Assembly: GCF_000402035.1 (NCBI RefSeq) | Contig: NC_021295.1 | Location: 124,001 to 188,000 of the forward strand | Direction: 5' to 3' | From: Caballeronia insecticola | GTDB taxonomy: Bacteria > Pseudomonadota > Gammaproteobacteria > Burkholderiales > Burkholderiaceae | DNA: 64,000 bases | In this document: piece after piece, positions 26,076 through 34,923 of the stretch | Numbering within the stretch: position 1 is the first letter of the stretch | How the letters are laid out: every line of letters begins with the position of its first letter | The notes under the pieces: generated by a model | Told to the model about the DNA's origin: nothing | Databases searched by the model: none | The model's input: the letters and a program-made list of their open reading frames with translations, nothing else | Translations under genes and position numbers: made by a program

Positions 26076-26846
26076 ATGGTCGGAAAACTCCTGATGCGCG
26101 GCATGCTCGTGGGCGTCGTCGCGGGGCTTTTGGCGTTCTGCTTCGCGCGGATGGCGGGCGAACCGCAGATCGAGCGCGCGATTGCTTTCGAAGCGCACGA
26201 AGCACATGAACACGCTCATGCGGGCAATGCGCCCGAACCCGAAATCGTCAACCGGGAAACGCAGGCGGGAGCGGGGTTGCTGACCGGCGTGCTCGCGTAC
26301 GGCGCGGCGTTCGGCGGCCTGTTTGCGCTTGCCTTCGCCTATGCGTGGGGACGCGCGGGCAGCACGGGCGCGCGGCCTCTTGCGGGCTGGCTGGCCCTCG
26401 CCGCATTCATCGCGCTGGTCGCCCTGCCGACGCTCAAGTATCCGGCGAATCCGCCATCGGTCGGCGTGCCGGAGACCATCGGTGCGCGAACGGCGCTTTA
26501 TTTTCTGTGCATCGGCATTTCTGTCGCGATTACACTGATGTCGATAACACTGCGCAACGCCGCCTCGCGCACGTTGGGCGACACCAATGCCACGCTTGCA
26601 GGCTTGCTGGCCTTCGCCGTCATGGCGGCTGCAATGCTCGCGCTGCTGCCGGATATCGACGAAGTGCCGGCCGAGTTCCCCGCCACGCTGCTATGGAAGT
26701 TCCGGGTGGCGTCGATCGGCATGCAGGCGATCATCTGGACGGTCGTCGGCGCGGCATTCGGTCCCGTGGCGGAACGCGTCGCGCTCCCGGGCGCAGCGCG
26801 CGTGCGCCCGGCGATACGTATCGACACGCCCGTTCGTCATTCATGA
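26076..26846 (+). CDS. cbtA: Cobalt transporter subunit CbtA
   Basis: The 256-residue integral membrane protein has about five to six helices. After helix 1 (GMLVGVVAGLLAFCFARMAG) comes the conserved GEPQIERAIAFE and a His-rich loop EAHEAHEHAHAG, then QAGAGLLTGVLAYGAAFGGLF. These are diagnostic for CbtA. The ATG at 26076 is 13 bp after cbtB with GAGGAG upstream; a longer in-frame start would overlap cbtB. It forms the membrane permease with CbtB. Confidence 0.92.
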   Translation: MVGKLLMRGMLVGVVAGLLAFCFARMAGEPQIERAIAFEAHEAHEHAHAGNAPEPEIVNRETQAGAGLLTGVLAYGAAFGGLFALAFAYAWGRAGSTGARPLAGWLALAAFIALVALPTLKYPANPPSVGVPETIGARTALYFLCIGISVAITLMSITLRNAASRTLGDTNATLAGLLAFAVMAAAMLALLPDIDEVPAEFPATLLWKFRVASIGMQAIIWTVVGAAFGPVAERVALPGAARVRPAIRIDTPVRHS

Positions 26847-26880
26847 CCCTGCTCGTTTTCAGAGGACCCGGATACCCGCG

Positions 26881-27867
26881 ATGAAACGCATCAAGATCGG
26901 CATGCTCGTCTTTCCTGGCTTCCAGTTGCTCGACATCGCCGGCCCCAAGGATGCGTTCGCCGAAGTGAAGGTCCTGAGCAAGGGAGAGTGCGAGTACGAC
27001 ATGATGACCGTGGGCACAACGCGAGGCACCGTGCAATCGTCGAGCGGACTGACCACGGTGCCGGACCGCACGATCTTCGATACGTGTCCGGAGTTCGACA
27101 CTATCATCGTGCCGGGCGGCCTCGGCATATTCGACGCCTTCGACGATCCGGCGCTGAGCGACTGGCTGCGTGTCCAGCATCGGCAGTGCCGCCGCGTATC
27201 GGCCATCTGCAATGGGCTGTTCGCGCTCGGCTCGGCGGGGCTGCTCGACAACAAGACGGTGACGACACACTGGATGGACGTGCCGCGCCTGGCCAGCACG
27301 TTTCCGAAGGCGCGCATCGAGCCGGATCAAATCTTCGTGCGCGACGGCAGGATCTACACGACGGCGGGTGTCACGGCGGGCATCGACCTGTCGCTTGCGA
27401 TGATCGAAGACGACTTCGGGCGGCAGATGGCGCTCGATGTCGCCAAGTATCTGATCGTCTATCTCCGGCGCGCGGGCGGGCAGTCGCAGTTCAGTCCGCT
27501 GCTGGAAACCCAGGCCTCGCCGGGCTCGCAAACGGTCGAGGTGCAGCAGTACATGCTCGAAAATTTGCATGTCGGTCATACCGTGGCATCGCTTGCCGAG
27601 CATGTGCATATGAGTGCACGCAACCTCTCGCGCATCTTCTCGAAGGACTGCGGCATCACGCCAATGACATTCCTTGCCAATGCGCGGATCGACGCAGCGC
27701 GGCGCTATCTCGAGGCCACGGAACTTCCGCTTCGGGAGATTGCGCGCCGCTGCGGTTTCGACGATACCGATGGGTTTCGCCGTACGTTCCTGCGCCGATT
27801 GCAAATCAATCCTGCGGAGTATCGGGACCGGTTCAGATCAAAGACGATGCATGAGAAGGTGGGGTAA
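26881..27867 (+). CDS. GlxA-type AraC regulator (DJ-1/PfpI + HTH)
   Basis: The 328-residue protein has an N-terminal DJ-1/PfpI domain (KIGMLVFPGFQLLDIAGPKDA, the elbow cysteine in SAICNGLFALG) and a C-terminal AraC double helix-turn-helix from about residue 225 (VASLAEHVHMSARNLSRIF, REIARRCGFDDTDGFRR). GlxA-type proteins sense small nitrogenous metabolites. It is 34 bp downstream of cbtA and co-oriented, so it is the likely regulator of the nitrile hydratase operon. The DJ-1 fold is shared with isonitrile hydratase; whether it has activity is unknown. Confidence 0.88.
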   Translation: MKRIKIGMLVFPGFQLLDIAGPKDAFAEVKVLSKGECEYDMMTVGTTRGTVQSSSGLTTVPDRTIFDTCPEFDTIIVPGGLGIFDAFDDPALSDWLRVQHRQCRRVSAICNGLFALGSAGLLDNKTVTTHWMDVPRLASTFPKARIEPDQIFVRDGRIYTTAGVTAGIDLSLAMIEDDFGRQMALDVAKYLIVYLRRAGGQSQFSPLLETQASPGSQTVEVQQYMLENLHVGHTVASLAEHVHMSARNLSRIFSKDCGITPMTFLANARIDAARRYLEATELPLREIARRCGFDDTDGFRRTFLRRLQINPAEYRDRFRSKTMHEKVG

Positions 27868-28090
27868 TCGTCGGATGGTCGAAACCACATGGGATTTCAA
27901 TCCGGCGAGTGCAAGCAAGAAGGCGATCGTAGCCCCGTTTGAGTCAGCAACGCTCGCCTTTGACCGTTGATGCCGCCCTCCAGCGGACATCGACCGCTGA
28001 TCGCTTACCCGATGGGAAAAGGAACGCAAGGCCGCAGAATGTCTGCATGCGCGGCACCGGAAGGAAGTCCTGATCCATTGTAATGCGATG

Positions 28091-28113
28091 GTCCCCAAAT
28101 TCCATTTGGGGAC
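28091..28113. terminator. Strong hairpin between convergent operons
   Basis: GTCCCCAAAT-TCC-ATTTGGGGAC is a perfect 10-bp stem with a 3-nt loop. It lies between the GlxA-type gene (ending 27867) and the convergent binding-protein gene (ending 28187). A bidirectional terminator is the simplest reading, although no clear T-run follows. The rest of 27868-28186 shows no gene. Confidence 0.5.
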
Positions 28114-28186
28114 CGCTTGCGACTGGCGACTCTGGATCGCACACGGCAGTTAGACCGATCGGCCGCAACTGCCGGGCTATTTCAGT

Positions 28187-28957
28187 TCAACTGCCATAAG
28201 GATCGAACTGAAAATACTTTGCGGCGAGCTGTTTATAGGTGCCATCGGCGAGCATGTCGGCGAGAGCCTTGTCGATCTTTGTCTTCAGTTCGACATCGGA
28301 TTTTCGGATGCCGATGCCCGCACCATTGCTCGCATAGACATTGCTTCCTGTGAACTTGAAATCGACGCCTTGGGGTGTGCGCAAGAATCCATACTCGCCG
28401 ACGGCTGCATCGGTGAAGCAGCTATCGAGCCGCCCCGCGGCCAGGTCCGCGAACACCTGATCGAAGTTCGGATAGGAAACCACGCGCGCTCCGGCCGGCG
28501 CCCAATGTTCCTTTGCATAGGATTCGGGAACCGTCCCCTGCTGGACACCAACCGATTTGCCTTTCAGCGATTCCGCAGTGGGTTCGAGACTTGTGTCCTT
28601 GCGCACGATGAGCTTGTTCGGCGTCTTGTACAGCCTCGACGTGAAATCGATCACTTGTTTGCGTTTGTCGGTGATGGACATGGAAGCGAGAATGGCATCG
28701 AACTTCTTGGCCTGAAGCGCAGGAATCATCCCGTCGAAGTCGTTCTGCACCCACTCGCATTTCGCGTGAATGCGCTTGCAGATTTCGGTCCCGAGATCGA
28801 TATCGAATCCGACCAGCTTGCCGCTGGCATCGCGCGAAGAGAACGGAGGATGCGAGGGATCCACGCCGTATCGAAGCGTCGACCAGTCCTGCGCACCCGC
28901 GTGCGATGAAACGAAAGCCGCCGCGCAAACGAGCAGCGCCGACATGAATCTTTTCAT
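28187..28957 (-). CDS. Amino-acid ABC transporter periplasmic binding protein
   Basis: The 256-residue precursor has a signal peptide (MKRFMSALLVCAAAFVSSHA, cut before QDW) and the family 3 solute-binding fold: LRYGVDPSHPPFSSRDASGK, GFDIDLGTEICKRIHAKCEW, DFDGMIPALQAKKFDAIL and SLKGKSVGVQQGT. Family 3 proteins bind polar amino acids, opines or related cations such as lysine, arginine and ornithine. First gene of a binding protein-ATPase-permease-permease set read leftwards. Confidence 0.92.
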   Translation of the reverse strand: MKRFMSALLVCAAAFVSSHAGAQDWSTLRYGVDPSHPPFSSRDASGKLVGFDIDLGTEICKRIHAKCEWVQNDFDGMIPALQAKKFDAILASMSITDKRKQVIDFTSRLYKTPNKLIVRKDTSLEPTAESLKGKSVGVQQGTVPESYAKEHWAPAGARVVSYPNFDQVFADLAAGRLDSCFTDAAVGEYGFLRTPQGVDFKFTGSNVYASNGAGIGIRKSDVELKTKIDKALADMLADGTYKQLAAKYFQFDPYGS

Positions 28958-29005
28958 TGTGCGAATCTCCGACTGATGATCTGGTTGCTGAAAAGGAGAG
29001 AAAGC

Positions 29006-29803
29006 TTATGCCGCAGAGAGAAACCTTCGAAGGCGGTTGCTCGCGGAGTGTGTGAACAGGTCGGCTGGCTTTCCCTGTTCTTCGATTCGTCCCTCATGCA
29101 GAAAAATGACTTCGCTGGAGACGTTTCGGGCGAAGTTCATTTCGTGCGTCACCACGATCATTGTCCGTCCTTCCGCTGCGAGCTTCTGCATGACTTTCAA
29201 TACCTCGGACACGAGTTCGGGATCGAGCGCCGAAGTTGGCTCATCGAAAAGCAGCACGTCGGGATCCATCGTCAATGCGCGCGCAATCGCCACGCGCTGT
29301 CGCTGTCCGCCCGACAGATGCGCCGGGTAGCGGTTCGCGACATTGGCCCCTAGACCGACTTTATCGAGGTTCGCCCTGCCTTGTTCTTCGGCTTCGCGCC
29401 GACTGAGTCCGAGAACGTGTATCGGCGCATGAATCACGTTGTCGAGCACCGTCATGTGCGGCCATAAATTGAAGTGCTGAAACACCATCGCGAGCCTTGC
29501 GCGAATGCGCCGCAACTGAGTTTTATCGACGGGGCGCAACGTTCCGGTCTTGTCGCGCTTCAGGCGTATTTCCGTCTGATTGACGAATATGCGGCCCGCC
29601 AATGGATGTTCGAGCAGATTCATGCAGCGCAACAGCGTGCTCTTTCCCGAGCCCGACGATCCGAGGACGCTGATGACGTCGCCGGCGCACGCACTGAGAG
29701 ACACGCCCTTGAGCACTTCATGCGCGCCGAAGCGCTTGTGAAGGTCATCGACGGCGACCTTTGCGGGCAGGCGCGATGGATCAGTCGAAACGAGGTTAGT
29801 CAT
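29006..29803 (-). CDS. Amino-acid ABC transporter ATP-binding protein
   Basis: The 265-residue ATPase is of the HisP/ArtP/GlnQ class: Walker [11 protein letters not shown]-loop in [11 protein letters not shown], signature [15 protein letters not shown], Walker [12 protein letters not shown] with the catalytic glutamate, and switch histidine in VVTHEM. Overlaps the adjacent permease by eight bases. It energises import of the substrate caught by the binding protein. Confidence 0.94.
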   Translation of the reverse strand: MTNLVSTDPSRLPAKVAVDDLHKRFGAHEVLKGVSLSACAGDVISVLGSSGSGKSTLLRCMNLLEHPLAGRIFVNQTEIRLKRDKTGTLRPVDKTQLRRIRARLAMVFQHFNLWPHMTVLDNVIHAPIHVLGLSRREAEEQGRANLDKVGLGANVANRYPAHLSGGQRQRVAIARALTMDPDVLLFDEPTSALDPELVSEVLKVMQKLAAEGRTMIVVTHEMNFARNVSSEVIFLHEGRIEEQGKPADLFTHSASNRLRRFLSAA

Positions 29804-30509
29804 TTTGCGGTTTCAGGTAAGCAAGCCAACGATTCTCGGCCTGGCGAAAGAGCCAGACCAGCGCAAAGGTGATCGCCGAATAGAGCAGGAAAGCAATGCC
29901 GAACGCAGCGAAGGATTGATAGGTCGCGGAATTCACATCGCGGGCGACTTTCAGCAAATCCGGCACGGTTGCGGCGAATGCGACCGAAGTCGAATGGAAA
30001 ACCAGAATGACTTCATTGCTGTAACTCGGAAGCGATCGCCGCAGCGCCGAGGGAAGAATGACGTGCAGATAGAGCTGAAGTCTCGACATTCCCGCAGCCA
30101 GTCCCGCTTCGATTTCTCCGGCGGGCGTCGCCCTGATTGCGCCGGCGAAAATCTCGGTCGTGTAGGCGCATGTGTTCAACACGAACACGAGCAGCGAACA
30201 ATGCATTCCGTCGCGGAAGAAGGCATTGGTCAGCTCGTGGTTGCGGATGACATTGAGGCTGAAGACACCCGTATAGCAGAGCAGGAGCTGAACGAATAAC
30301 GGCGTGCCGCGAAACAGATAGGTGTAGAGCCAGACCGCGCGCGCCACGAGGCGATTTTCGGCGTTTCGCGCGACGGCCATCGGCACCGCCAGCGCGGAAC
30401 CGAGCACAACGGAGAATACGAGCAACCAGATCGTGATGATCAGGCCGGTGAACTGATAGCCATCGGTGTAAAGGTAATTGCGCCAGTACTCGCGGAAGAC
30501 GTCGATCAT
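29796..30509 (-). CDS. Amino-acid ABC transporter permease (HisM type)
   Basis: A 237-residue inner-membrane permease starting [14 protein letters not shown]. It has about five helices and the BPD_transp_1 EAA loop ([25 protein letters not shown]), as well as the [11 protein letters not shown] motif typical of the HisMQ family. Start overlaps the stop of the other permease by four bases; longer in-frame extensions lie inside that gene in another frame and are not credible. Confidence 0.92.
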   Translation of the reverse strand: MIDVFREYWRNYLYTDGYQFTGLIITIWLLVFSVVLGSALAVPMAVARNAENRLVARAVWLYTYLFRGTPLFVQLLLCYTGVFSLNVIRNHELTNAFFRDGMHCSLLVFVLNTCAYTTEIFAGAIRATPAGEIEAGLAAGMSRLQLYLHVILPSALRRSLPSYSNEVILVFHSTSVAFAATVPDLLKVARDVNSATYQSFAAFGIAFLLYSAITFALVWLFRQAENRWLAYLKPQND

Positions 30510-31201
30510 ACGTTCACCTTGCGCACGCCGTGGTCGTAACGATTCTGGAGATGACGCAGCACAACGTTGGATGCCGTCGTGATCAGCAGATAAACGAGTG
30601 CGGCCACGCCGATGAAGAAGAAGTAATGTGTGGTGGTCTTCCCCGCGTCCTGTGCGGCTTTGACGACATCGGAGAGTCCGATGATCGACACGAGCGCCGT
30701 GGACTTGACGATCACCTGCCAGTTGTTTCCGATCGCCGGCAACGCAAAGCGCATCATCTGCGGAAACAGAATGTGTGCGAGGACATGGCCGAACGACATG
30801 CCAAACGACGTGCCCGACTCCAGTTGTCCGCGCGGAATGGCCAGGAATGCGCCGCGAAACGTCTCGGTGAAGTACGCGCCGTGTATCAGACCCAGCACGA
30901 TCACGCCGGCGGCAAAAGGCTTGATATCGATTTGTGTCCAGTGCAAACGCTCGGTCATGCCGTTCAGCAGAATCTGGATGCTGTAATAGAGCAGCAACAT
31001 GAGCACGAGATCCGGTGCGCCGCGCACGATCGTCGTGTAGAGGCGGGCGAGGTTGGCGACCCATCGGCTGCCGAACAGTTTCGCGGATGCACCGAGCAAG
31101 CCGATCGCGAAGGCCAGGGCCAGCGAGCAGATCGCCAGCTGCACGGTTTGCAGCGCGCCTCCCAGAACGAGCGTGCCATATCCGTCGAGTAAAGAATTCA
31201 T
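30506..31201 (-). CDS. Amino-acid ABC transporter permease (HisQ type)
   Basis: The second permease is 231 residues from the preferred ATG (MNSLLDGYGTLVLGG), chosen because GGGGA lies nine bases upstream and longer starts add a non-conserved leader. The helices include VQLAICSLALAFAIGLLG, RGAPDLVLMLLLYY, and the EAA loop QLESGTSFGMSFGHVLAHILFP. It forms the transmembrane pore with the neighbouring permease. It is divergent from the AstE/AspA-type gene; both could be controlled from the 214-bp gap. Confidence 0.92.
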   Translation of the reverse strand: MNSLLDGYGTLVLGGALQTVQLAICSLALAFAIGLLGASAKLFGSRWVANLARLYTTIVRGAPDLVLMLLLYYSIQILLNGMTERLHWTQIDIKPFAAGVIVLGLIHGAYFTETFRGAFLAIPRGQLESGTSFGMSFGHVLAHILFPQMMRFALPAIGNNWQVIVKSTALVSIIGLSDVVKAAQDAGKTTTHYFFFIGVAALVYLLITTASNVVLRHLQNRYDHGVRKVNV

Positions 31202-31304
31202 GGACAACATCCCCACTGCCGTGATGCGGTTGACAAGACGACGCGTTTGCATCGCGCATCCGATAGGGCGCATTTGAGCGCAAGCCGATTTTTGTGTCAA
31301 TTAA

Positions 31305-31321
31305 GTTCCGATAAGTGGATC
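31305..31321. promoter_or_regulatory. Candidate IclR operator, site 1
   Basis: GTTCC-N7-GGATC lies between the permease gene and the AstE/AspA-type gene. A second copy of the same pattern, GTTCC-N7-GGTAC, is at 33506. The matched spacing, in the only two divergent promoter regions flanking the IclR gene, supports a shared regulator. Consensus GTTCC-N7-GGWWC is proposed from these two sites only. Confidence 0.4.
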
Positions 31322-31415
31322 TACATATAACCGTAAAACGAAACTAAAAATCGTGGGGTGTAGAATTGGGACACGCTACCGGAGCCTCGGGCGTCAACAG
31401 GAAAAGGAGTCGAAC

Positions 31416-32498
31416 GTGTTACTCGAGCGGACACCGTTACCCGCCGCGACGATCGGTACGCGGCATGAAGTCGTCAGCCTGACTTTCGGACCGCCGGAAG
31501 CGGACATGAAGGTTTATCTGCAGGCATCGCTTCATGCCGACGAGACGCCCGCCATGCTCACGGCGCACGTGCTGCGCGACGAACTTCGGGCGCTCAAAGC
31601 GGCCGGCAAGCTAAACGCGGCCATCACGCTCGTCCCGGTGGCGAATCCGATCGGTCTGAGTCAGCACCTCCTCGGCCAGTTCTTCGGGTGCTTCGATCTG
31701 AATAGCGCCGCGAACTTCAACCGCGGCATCGCGCGTCCCACGGATGTCTGCGCGCGTCTGGAAGGCCGTCTGGGCAGCGACGCAATCGCGAACAGACGCG
31801 CGATCAAGGACGCGATGCGTAGCGCGCTCGATGCAGCGAACCCGGCGACGGAATTCGAGGCGCTGCGCTCGACCTTGCTCAAGCTGTCATGCGATGCCGA
31901 CATCGTTCTCGACATTCACTGTTCGCTGGAGGCCGTCGTCCACGTCTATACCGACGCGGCCGCTTGGCCGCGCGTCGAGCCGCTCGCACGTCATCTGCAA
32001 TCGAAGGCGCAGATGCTGTTCGACGGCGCGGACCTCGGTCTCTTCATCGACTGGACGCGCCTGGCATGGGCGGACGTGAAGGCACATTTCGGCGACCGGT
32101 ATCCGGTTGGCGAGGGCGCGGTCGCCACCATCATCGAATGCGCGGGCGAGCGCGATGTGTCTTACGAGTCGGCGCGCCGCTACGCGCAGGCAATCGTCGC
32201 CTATCTGGTCGATCAGGGGGCGATCGGCGGCACGCCCGCGGTTCCGCCCGCGCTGCGCCATCCGGAGACGCGACTATCGGAAAGCGAGCATTTCCACGCC
32301 GCGACGAGCGGCATCGTGGTGTATCGGGCGAAGATCGGCGACGTCGTGGAGATCGGCGACGCCATCTGCGATATCGTCGACCCGATCAGCGGCGCAACGG
32401 CCACTCTCCGAAGCCGCACGAGAGGCATGTTCTACATGCGGCGCGCGATCCGCTTCGTCACCGCGGGCGCGGAGATCGGGCGCGTGACGGGCGGCTGA
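31416..32498 (+). CDS. Succinylglutamate desuccinylase/aspartoacylase-family deacylase
   Basis: The 360-residue M14-type zinc enzyme has the metal motif in QASLHADETPAM (H and E), the third ligand histidine in VLDIHCSLEA, and the catalytic glutamate in IIECAGERD. A C-terminal beta domain (from about 280, SGIVVYRAKIGDVVE) resembles a lipoyl-like hammerhead. It removes an acyl group from an N-acyl amino acid or a related amide. GTG start with AAGGAG. It lies between the amino-acid transporter and the IclR gene, so a transported N-acylated amino acid or similar is the probable substrate. Confidence 0.88.
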   Translation: MLLERTPLPAATIGTRHEVVSLTFGPPEADMKVYLQASLHADETPAMLTAHVLRDELRALKAAGKLNAAITLVPVANPIGLSQHLLGQFFGCFDLNSAANFNRGIARPTDVCARLEGRLGSDAIANRRAIKDAMRSALDAANPATEFEALRSTLLKLSCDADIVLDIHCSLEAVVHVYTDAAAWPRVEPLARHLQSKAQMLFDGADLGLFIDWTRLAWADVKAHFGDRYPVGEGAVATIIECAGERDVSYESARRYAQAIVAYLVDQGAIGGTPAVPPALRHPETRLSESEHFHAATSGIVVYRAKIGDVVEIGDAICDIVDPISGATATLRSRTRGMFYMRRAIRFVTAGAEIGRVTGG

Positions 32499-33347
32499 TC
32501 AGGAGCGTTTGCGGCGCGCCGCCCTGGTATCGGCATCGTCCTCGGCGGTGTCGCCGCCGTCGATCACGCTGAGAATCCGGGTGATCCGCAGCGCCGCTGC
32601 CTGCAAGGTCGGCACGAGCAAGGTGATGTCGTCGAGCGACTTGCGCGCTTTGGGCGCGGAAATGCTCAGGCACGCGATCAGGCGGCCGTGCGGGCCTGAG
32701 ATCGGCACCGCGGCGCCGACCACGCCGATCGCGAATTCGGAATCGTTGGTCGCGTAGCCGTTCTTGCGCACGAGGTCGATTTCAAGCCGCAGCCGGTCGG
32801 GATCGACGATCGTGTAGGGCGTGATCGGCTCCCACGGCCCGCTCAGCAGATAGGCGTCGAGCTGCTTCTTCTCCATGTTGGCGAGAAACACGCGGCCGCT
32901 CGACGTGCAATGCGCGGGCGCGCGATGCCCCTTCTGGAAATTGAGCGTCAACGGCGAATTGCCGATCGCGCTGTCGATATACACCACTTCCGAGCCGCGC
33001 ATCACACCGAGACTCACGGTTTCGTCGGTGCGTCGCGAGAGTTCCATCAGCAGCGCGTGAATCGGGCCGTGCGAGGTGGAGGCCGCGAGGATATTGGTCG
33101 CGAGTTCGAGCAGGCGCGGGCCGACCTGATAGCGGCCGCGCTCGATGCCGTGTTCCAGAAAGCCGAATTCCTCGAGATTGCTGACCAGCCGATGCGCGGT
33201 CGTCTTCGGAATGCCGAGCGCGGCGATGATGTCGGCCGTCGTCACGCGGCCTACCTGAGCGGCCATCTCGATGATGTGGAACGCGCGCTCGGTGGGAGAG
33301 ACCTCCGGTTCGGGCGTATCGGCGACGGGGTTGTCTTCCTTGCGCAT
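32499..33347 (-). CDS. IclR-family transcriptional regulator
   Basis: A 282-residue IclR protein. The N-terminal winged helix (FHIIEMAAQVGRVTTADIIA, LGIPKTTAHRLVSNLEEFG) is followed by the effector domain (GPRLLELATNIL, TSSGRVFLANM, GYATNDSEFAIGVVGAAVPI). It is encoded tail-to-tail with the deacylase (adjacent stops) and divergent from the class V aminotransferase 322 bp away. Likely controls the whole transport/catabolism cluster. A 14-residue basic tail after LSVIDGGD is unusual for the family. Confidence 0.9.
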   Translation of the reverse strand: MRKEDNPVADTPEPEVSPTERAFHIIEMAAQVGRVTTADIIAALGIPKTTAHRLVSNLEEFGFLEHGIERGRYQVGPRLLELATNILAASTSHGPIHALLMELSRRTDETVSLGVMRGSEVVYIDSAIGNSPLTLNFQKGHRAPAHCTSSGRVFLANMEKKQLDAYLLSGPWEPITPYTIVDPDRLRLEIDLVRKNGYATNDSEFAIGVVGAAVPISGPHGRLIACLSISAPKARKSLDDITLLVPTLQAAALRITRILSVIDGGDTAEDDADTRAARRKRS

Positions 33348-33505
33348 GTCTGCTGATTCGTCTCGCTTGATGGGCCGTCTTCCGCGCGCGTCGTGGCGGA
33401 GTCGACGAAAAGTGGATGCCTAGGATACTCGATTACCGGCACGCGTCCGACGATCCGCACGAGCGTCCACCGCACACGACGTCAGTCTAGCACTCGCTTA
33501 ATTAT

Positions 33506-33522
33506 GTTCCTAAAAACGGTAC
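33506..33522. promoter_or_regulatory. Candidate IclR operator, site 2
   Basis: GTTCC-N7-GGTAC lies 28 bp upstream of the -35 box of the aminotransferase promoter, in the region divergent to the IclR gene. Same half-site pattern and spacing as the copy at 31305. Confidence 0.4.
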
Positions 33523-33549
33523 TTGGTATTACCACTAATCGGAATTTAT

Positions 33550-33578
33550 TTGACATCGCCTTCTGGTGAACGTTTAAT
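33550..33578 (+). promoter_or_regulatory. Sigma-70-like promoter of the aminotransferase gene
   Basis: TTGACA, 17 bp spacer, TTTAAT. The perfect -35 box and optimal spacing make this one of the clearest promoters in the window. It would give a leader of about 85 nt before the ATG at 33670. Otherwise the region 33348-33669 shows no gene. Confidence 0.55.
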
Positions 33579-33669
33579 GCCTTCACGATTTCGGCAATCC
33601 CGGCCGCACCGGATCCATCGAATCGCTCCCGCAAGCCGTGCTGAAGAAAACCGAAGTGAGACATCGCCC

Positions 33670-34845
33670 ATGATTCCGACTGAAAAGCTCAGCGCCGTCC
33701 GTGAACAGTTTCCCGTCACCAGGCGTCAGCTGTATCTCGATTCCGCTCACCAGACGCCGCTTGCGATGAGCGTGCGCGACGCGCTCGCGTCGTTCCTCAC
33801 GGAAGGCTTCGAAACGGCGGGACCGAAACCCGTCTGGCTGCGCCGCGTCGAGGAAACGCGCGTGAGCGTCGCCAGGTTCTTCAATGCCGCGCCGTCCGAG
33901 ATCGCATTCACCAAGAATACGTCCGAAGGGCTCAACATCGCGGCGAACGCGGTGCCGCTGGAGGCGGGCGACAACGTCGTGCTGATCGAAGGCGATCATC
34001 CGAACAACGCGTACGCATGGCTCAATCTGAAGCGCAATGGCGTCGAGGTCCGCTTCGCTCCGCTGCCGGACGACGAGATCGCCACGGCGACGACCTTCGA
34101 GCCCTACATCGACGCGCGCACGAAAGTCGTGTCGCTCTCGCATGTCACTTTTCACGCGGGCCAGGTCCACGATCTGATGGGCATCGGCAAGCTGTGCAAG
34201 GAACGCGGCATCTATCTCGTCGTCGACGCAATGCAGTCGGTCGGTGTGATTCCGCTCGACGTGAAGGCACTGAACATCTCGGTGCTGGCAGCGGGCACGC
34301 ACAAGGGTCTGCTGGTGCCGCAAGGGCTCGGCGTGCTGTACATCGCCGACGGTCTCGACGAACTGCAACCCGCCTATCTGGCGATGTCGAGCATGGCGAA
34401 TCCGCCTGCCGACTACGTCGCGCGTCCCGACGACATGGCCGTGCGCAAAGACGCGTTGCGCTTCGAATTCGGCAACGTCAATCTGCCGGACGTGCATGCG
34501 CTGTCGGCGGCGATCGATCTGATCCAGAGCGTCGGCGTCGCGGCGATCCAGAAACACGTGCTCGCGCTCGGCGATCTGCTGCTCGAAGGGCTCGATGCGC
34601 TGGGCGTGAGCGTCGTCGGTCCGCGCGAGCGTGGCTGGCGCAATCACATCTACGTGCTGCAACTGCCGGTCGAGACGTGGGCGGATTACTTCGCCCGCAA
34701 CGACGTGCGCGTGTCGCCGGAGCGCGGCGGCATCCGCGTGTCGCTGGCGATGTTCAATACCGTCGACGACATCGAACGGCTGATCGGCGTGATTCGCGCG
34801 GGACTGAAGACGAATGCGTTCGCCGCGATCGCGCACATCGACTGA
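33670..34845 (+). CDS. Class V aminotransferase (PLP-dependent)
   Basis: The 391-residue fold-type I PLP enzyme is of the cysteine desulfurase/kynureninase/isopenicillin-N-epimerase class. Seen are FTKNTSEGLNIAANAVP (phosphate contact), VDAMQSVGV (PLP aspartate) and the Schiff-base lysine in AAGTHKGLLVPQG. A C-terminal small domain ends at FAAIAHID. The mobile cysteine loop of a true desulfurase is not evident, so an amino-acid epimerase, lyase or transaminase role is more likely. Followed 78 bp later by a solute-binding protein gene. Confidence 0.87.
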   Translation: MIPTEKLSAVREQFPVTRRQLYLDSAHQTPLAMSVRDALASFLTEGFETAGPKPVWLRRVEETRVSVARFFNAAPSEIAFTKNTSEGLNIAANAVPLEAGDNVVLIEGDHPNNAYAWLNLKRNGVEVRFAPLPDDEIATATTFEPYIDARTKVVSLSHVTFHAGQVHDLMGIGKLCKERGIYLVVDAMQSVGVIPLDVKALNISVLAAGTHKGLLVPQGLGVLYIADGLDELQPAYLAMSSMANPPADYVARPDDMAVRKDALRFEFGNVNLPDVHALSAAIDLIQSVGVAAIQKHVLALGDLLLEGLDALGVSVVGPRERGWRNHIYVLQLPVETWADYFARNDVRVSPERGGIRVSLAMFNTVDDIERLIGVIRAGLKTNAFAAIAHID

Positions 34846-34923
34846 AAGGGCCGGTGCACGTCCGCGGCGATCCGATCCACTGACGACTCGTCGAGCACGA
34901 GACAGGAAAGCGGGAGAACTCGA

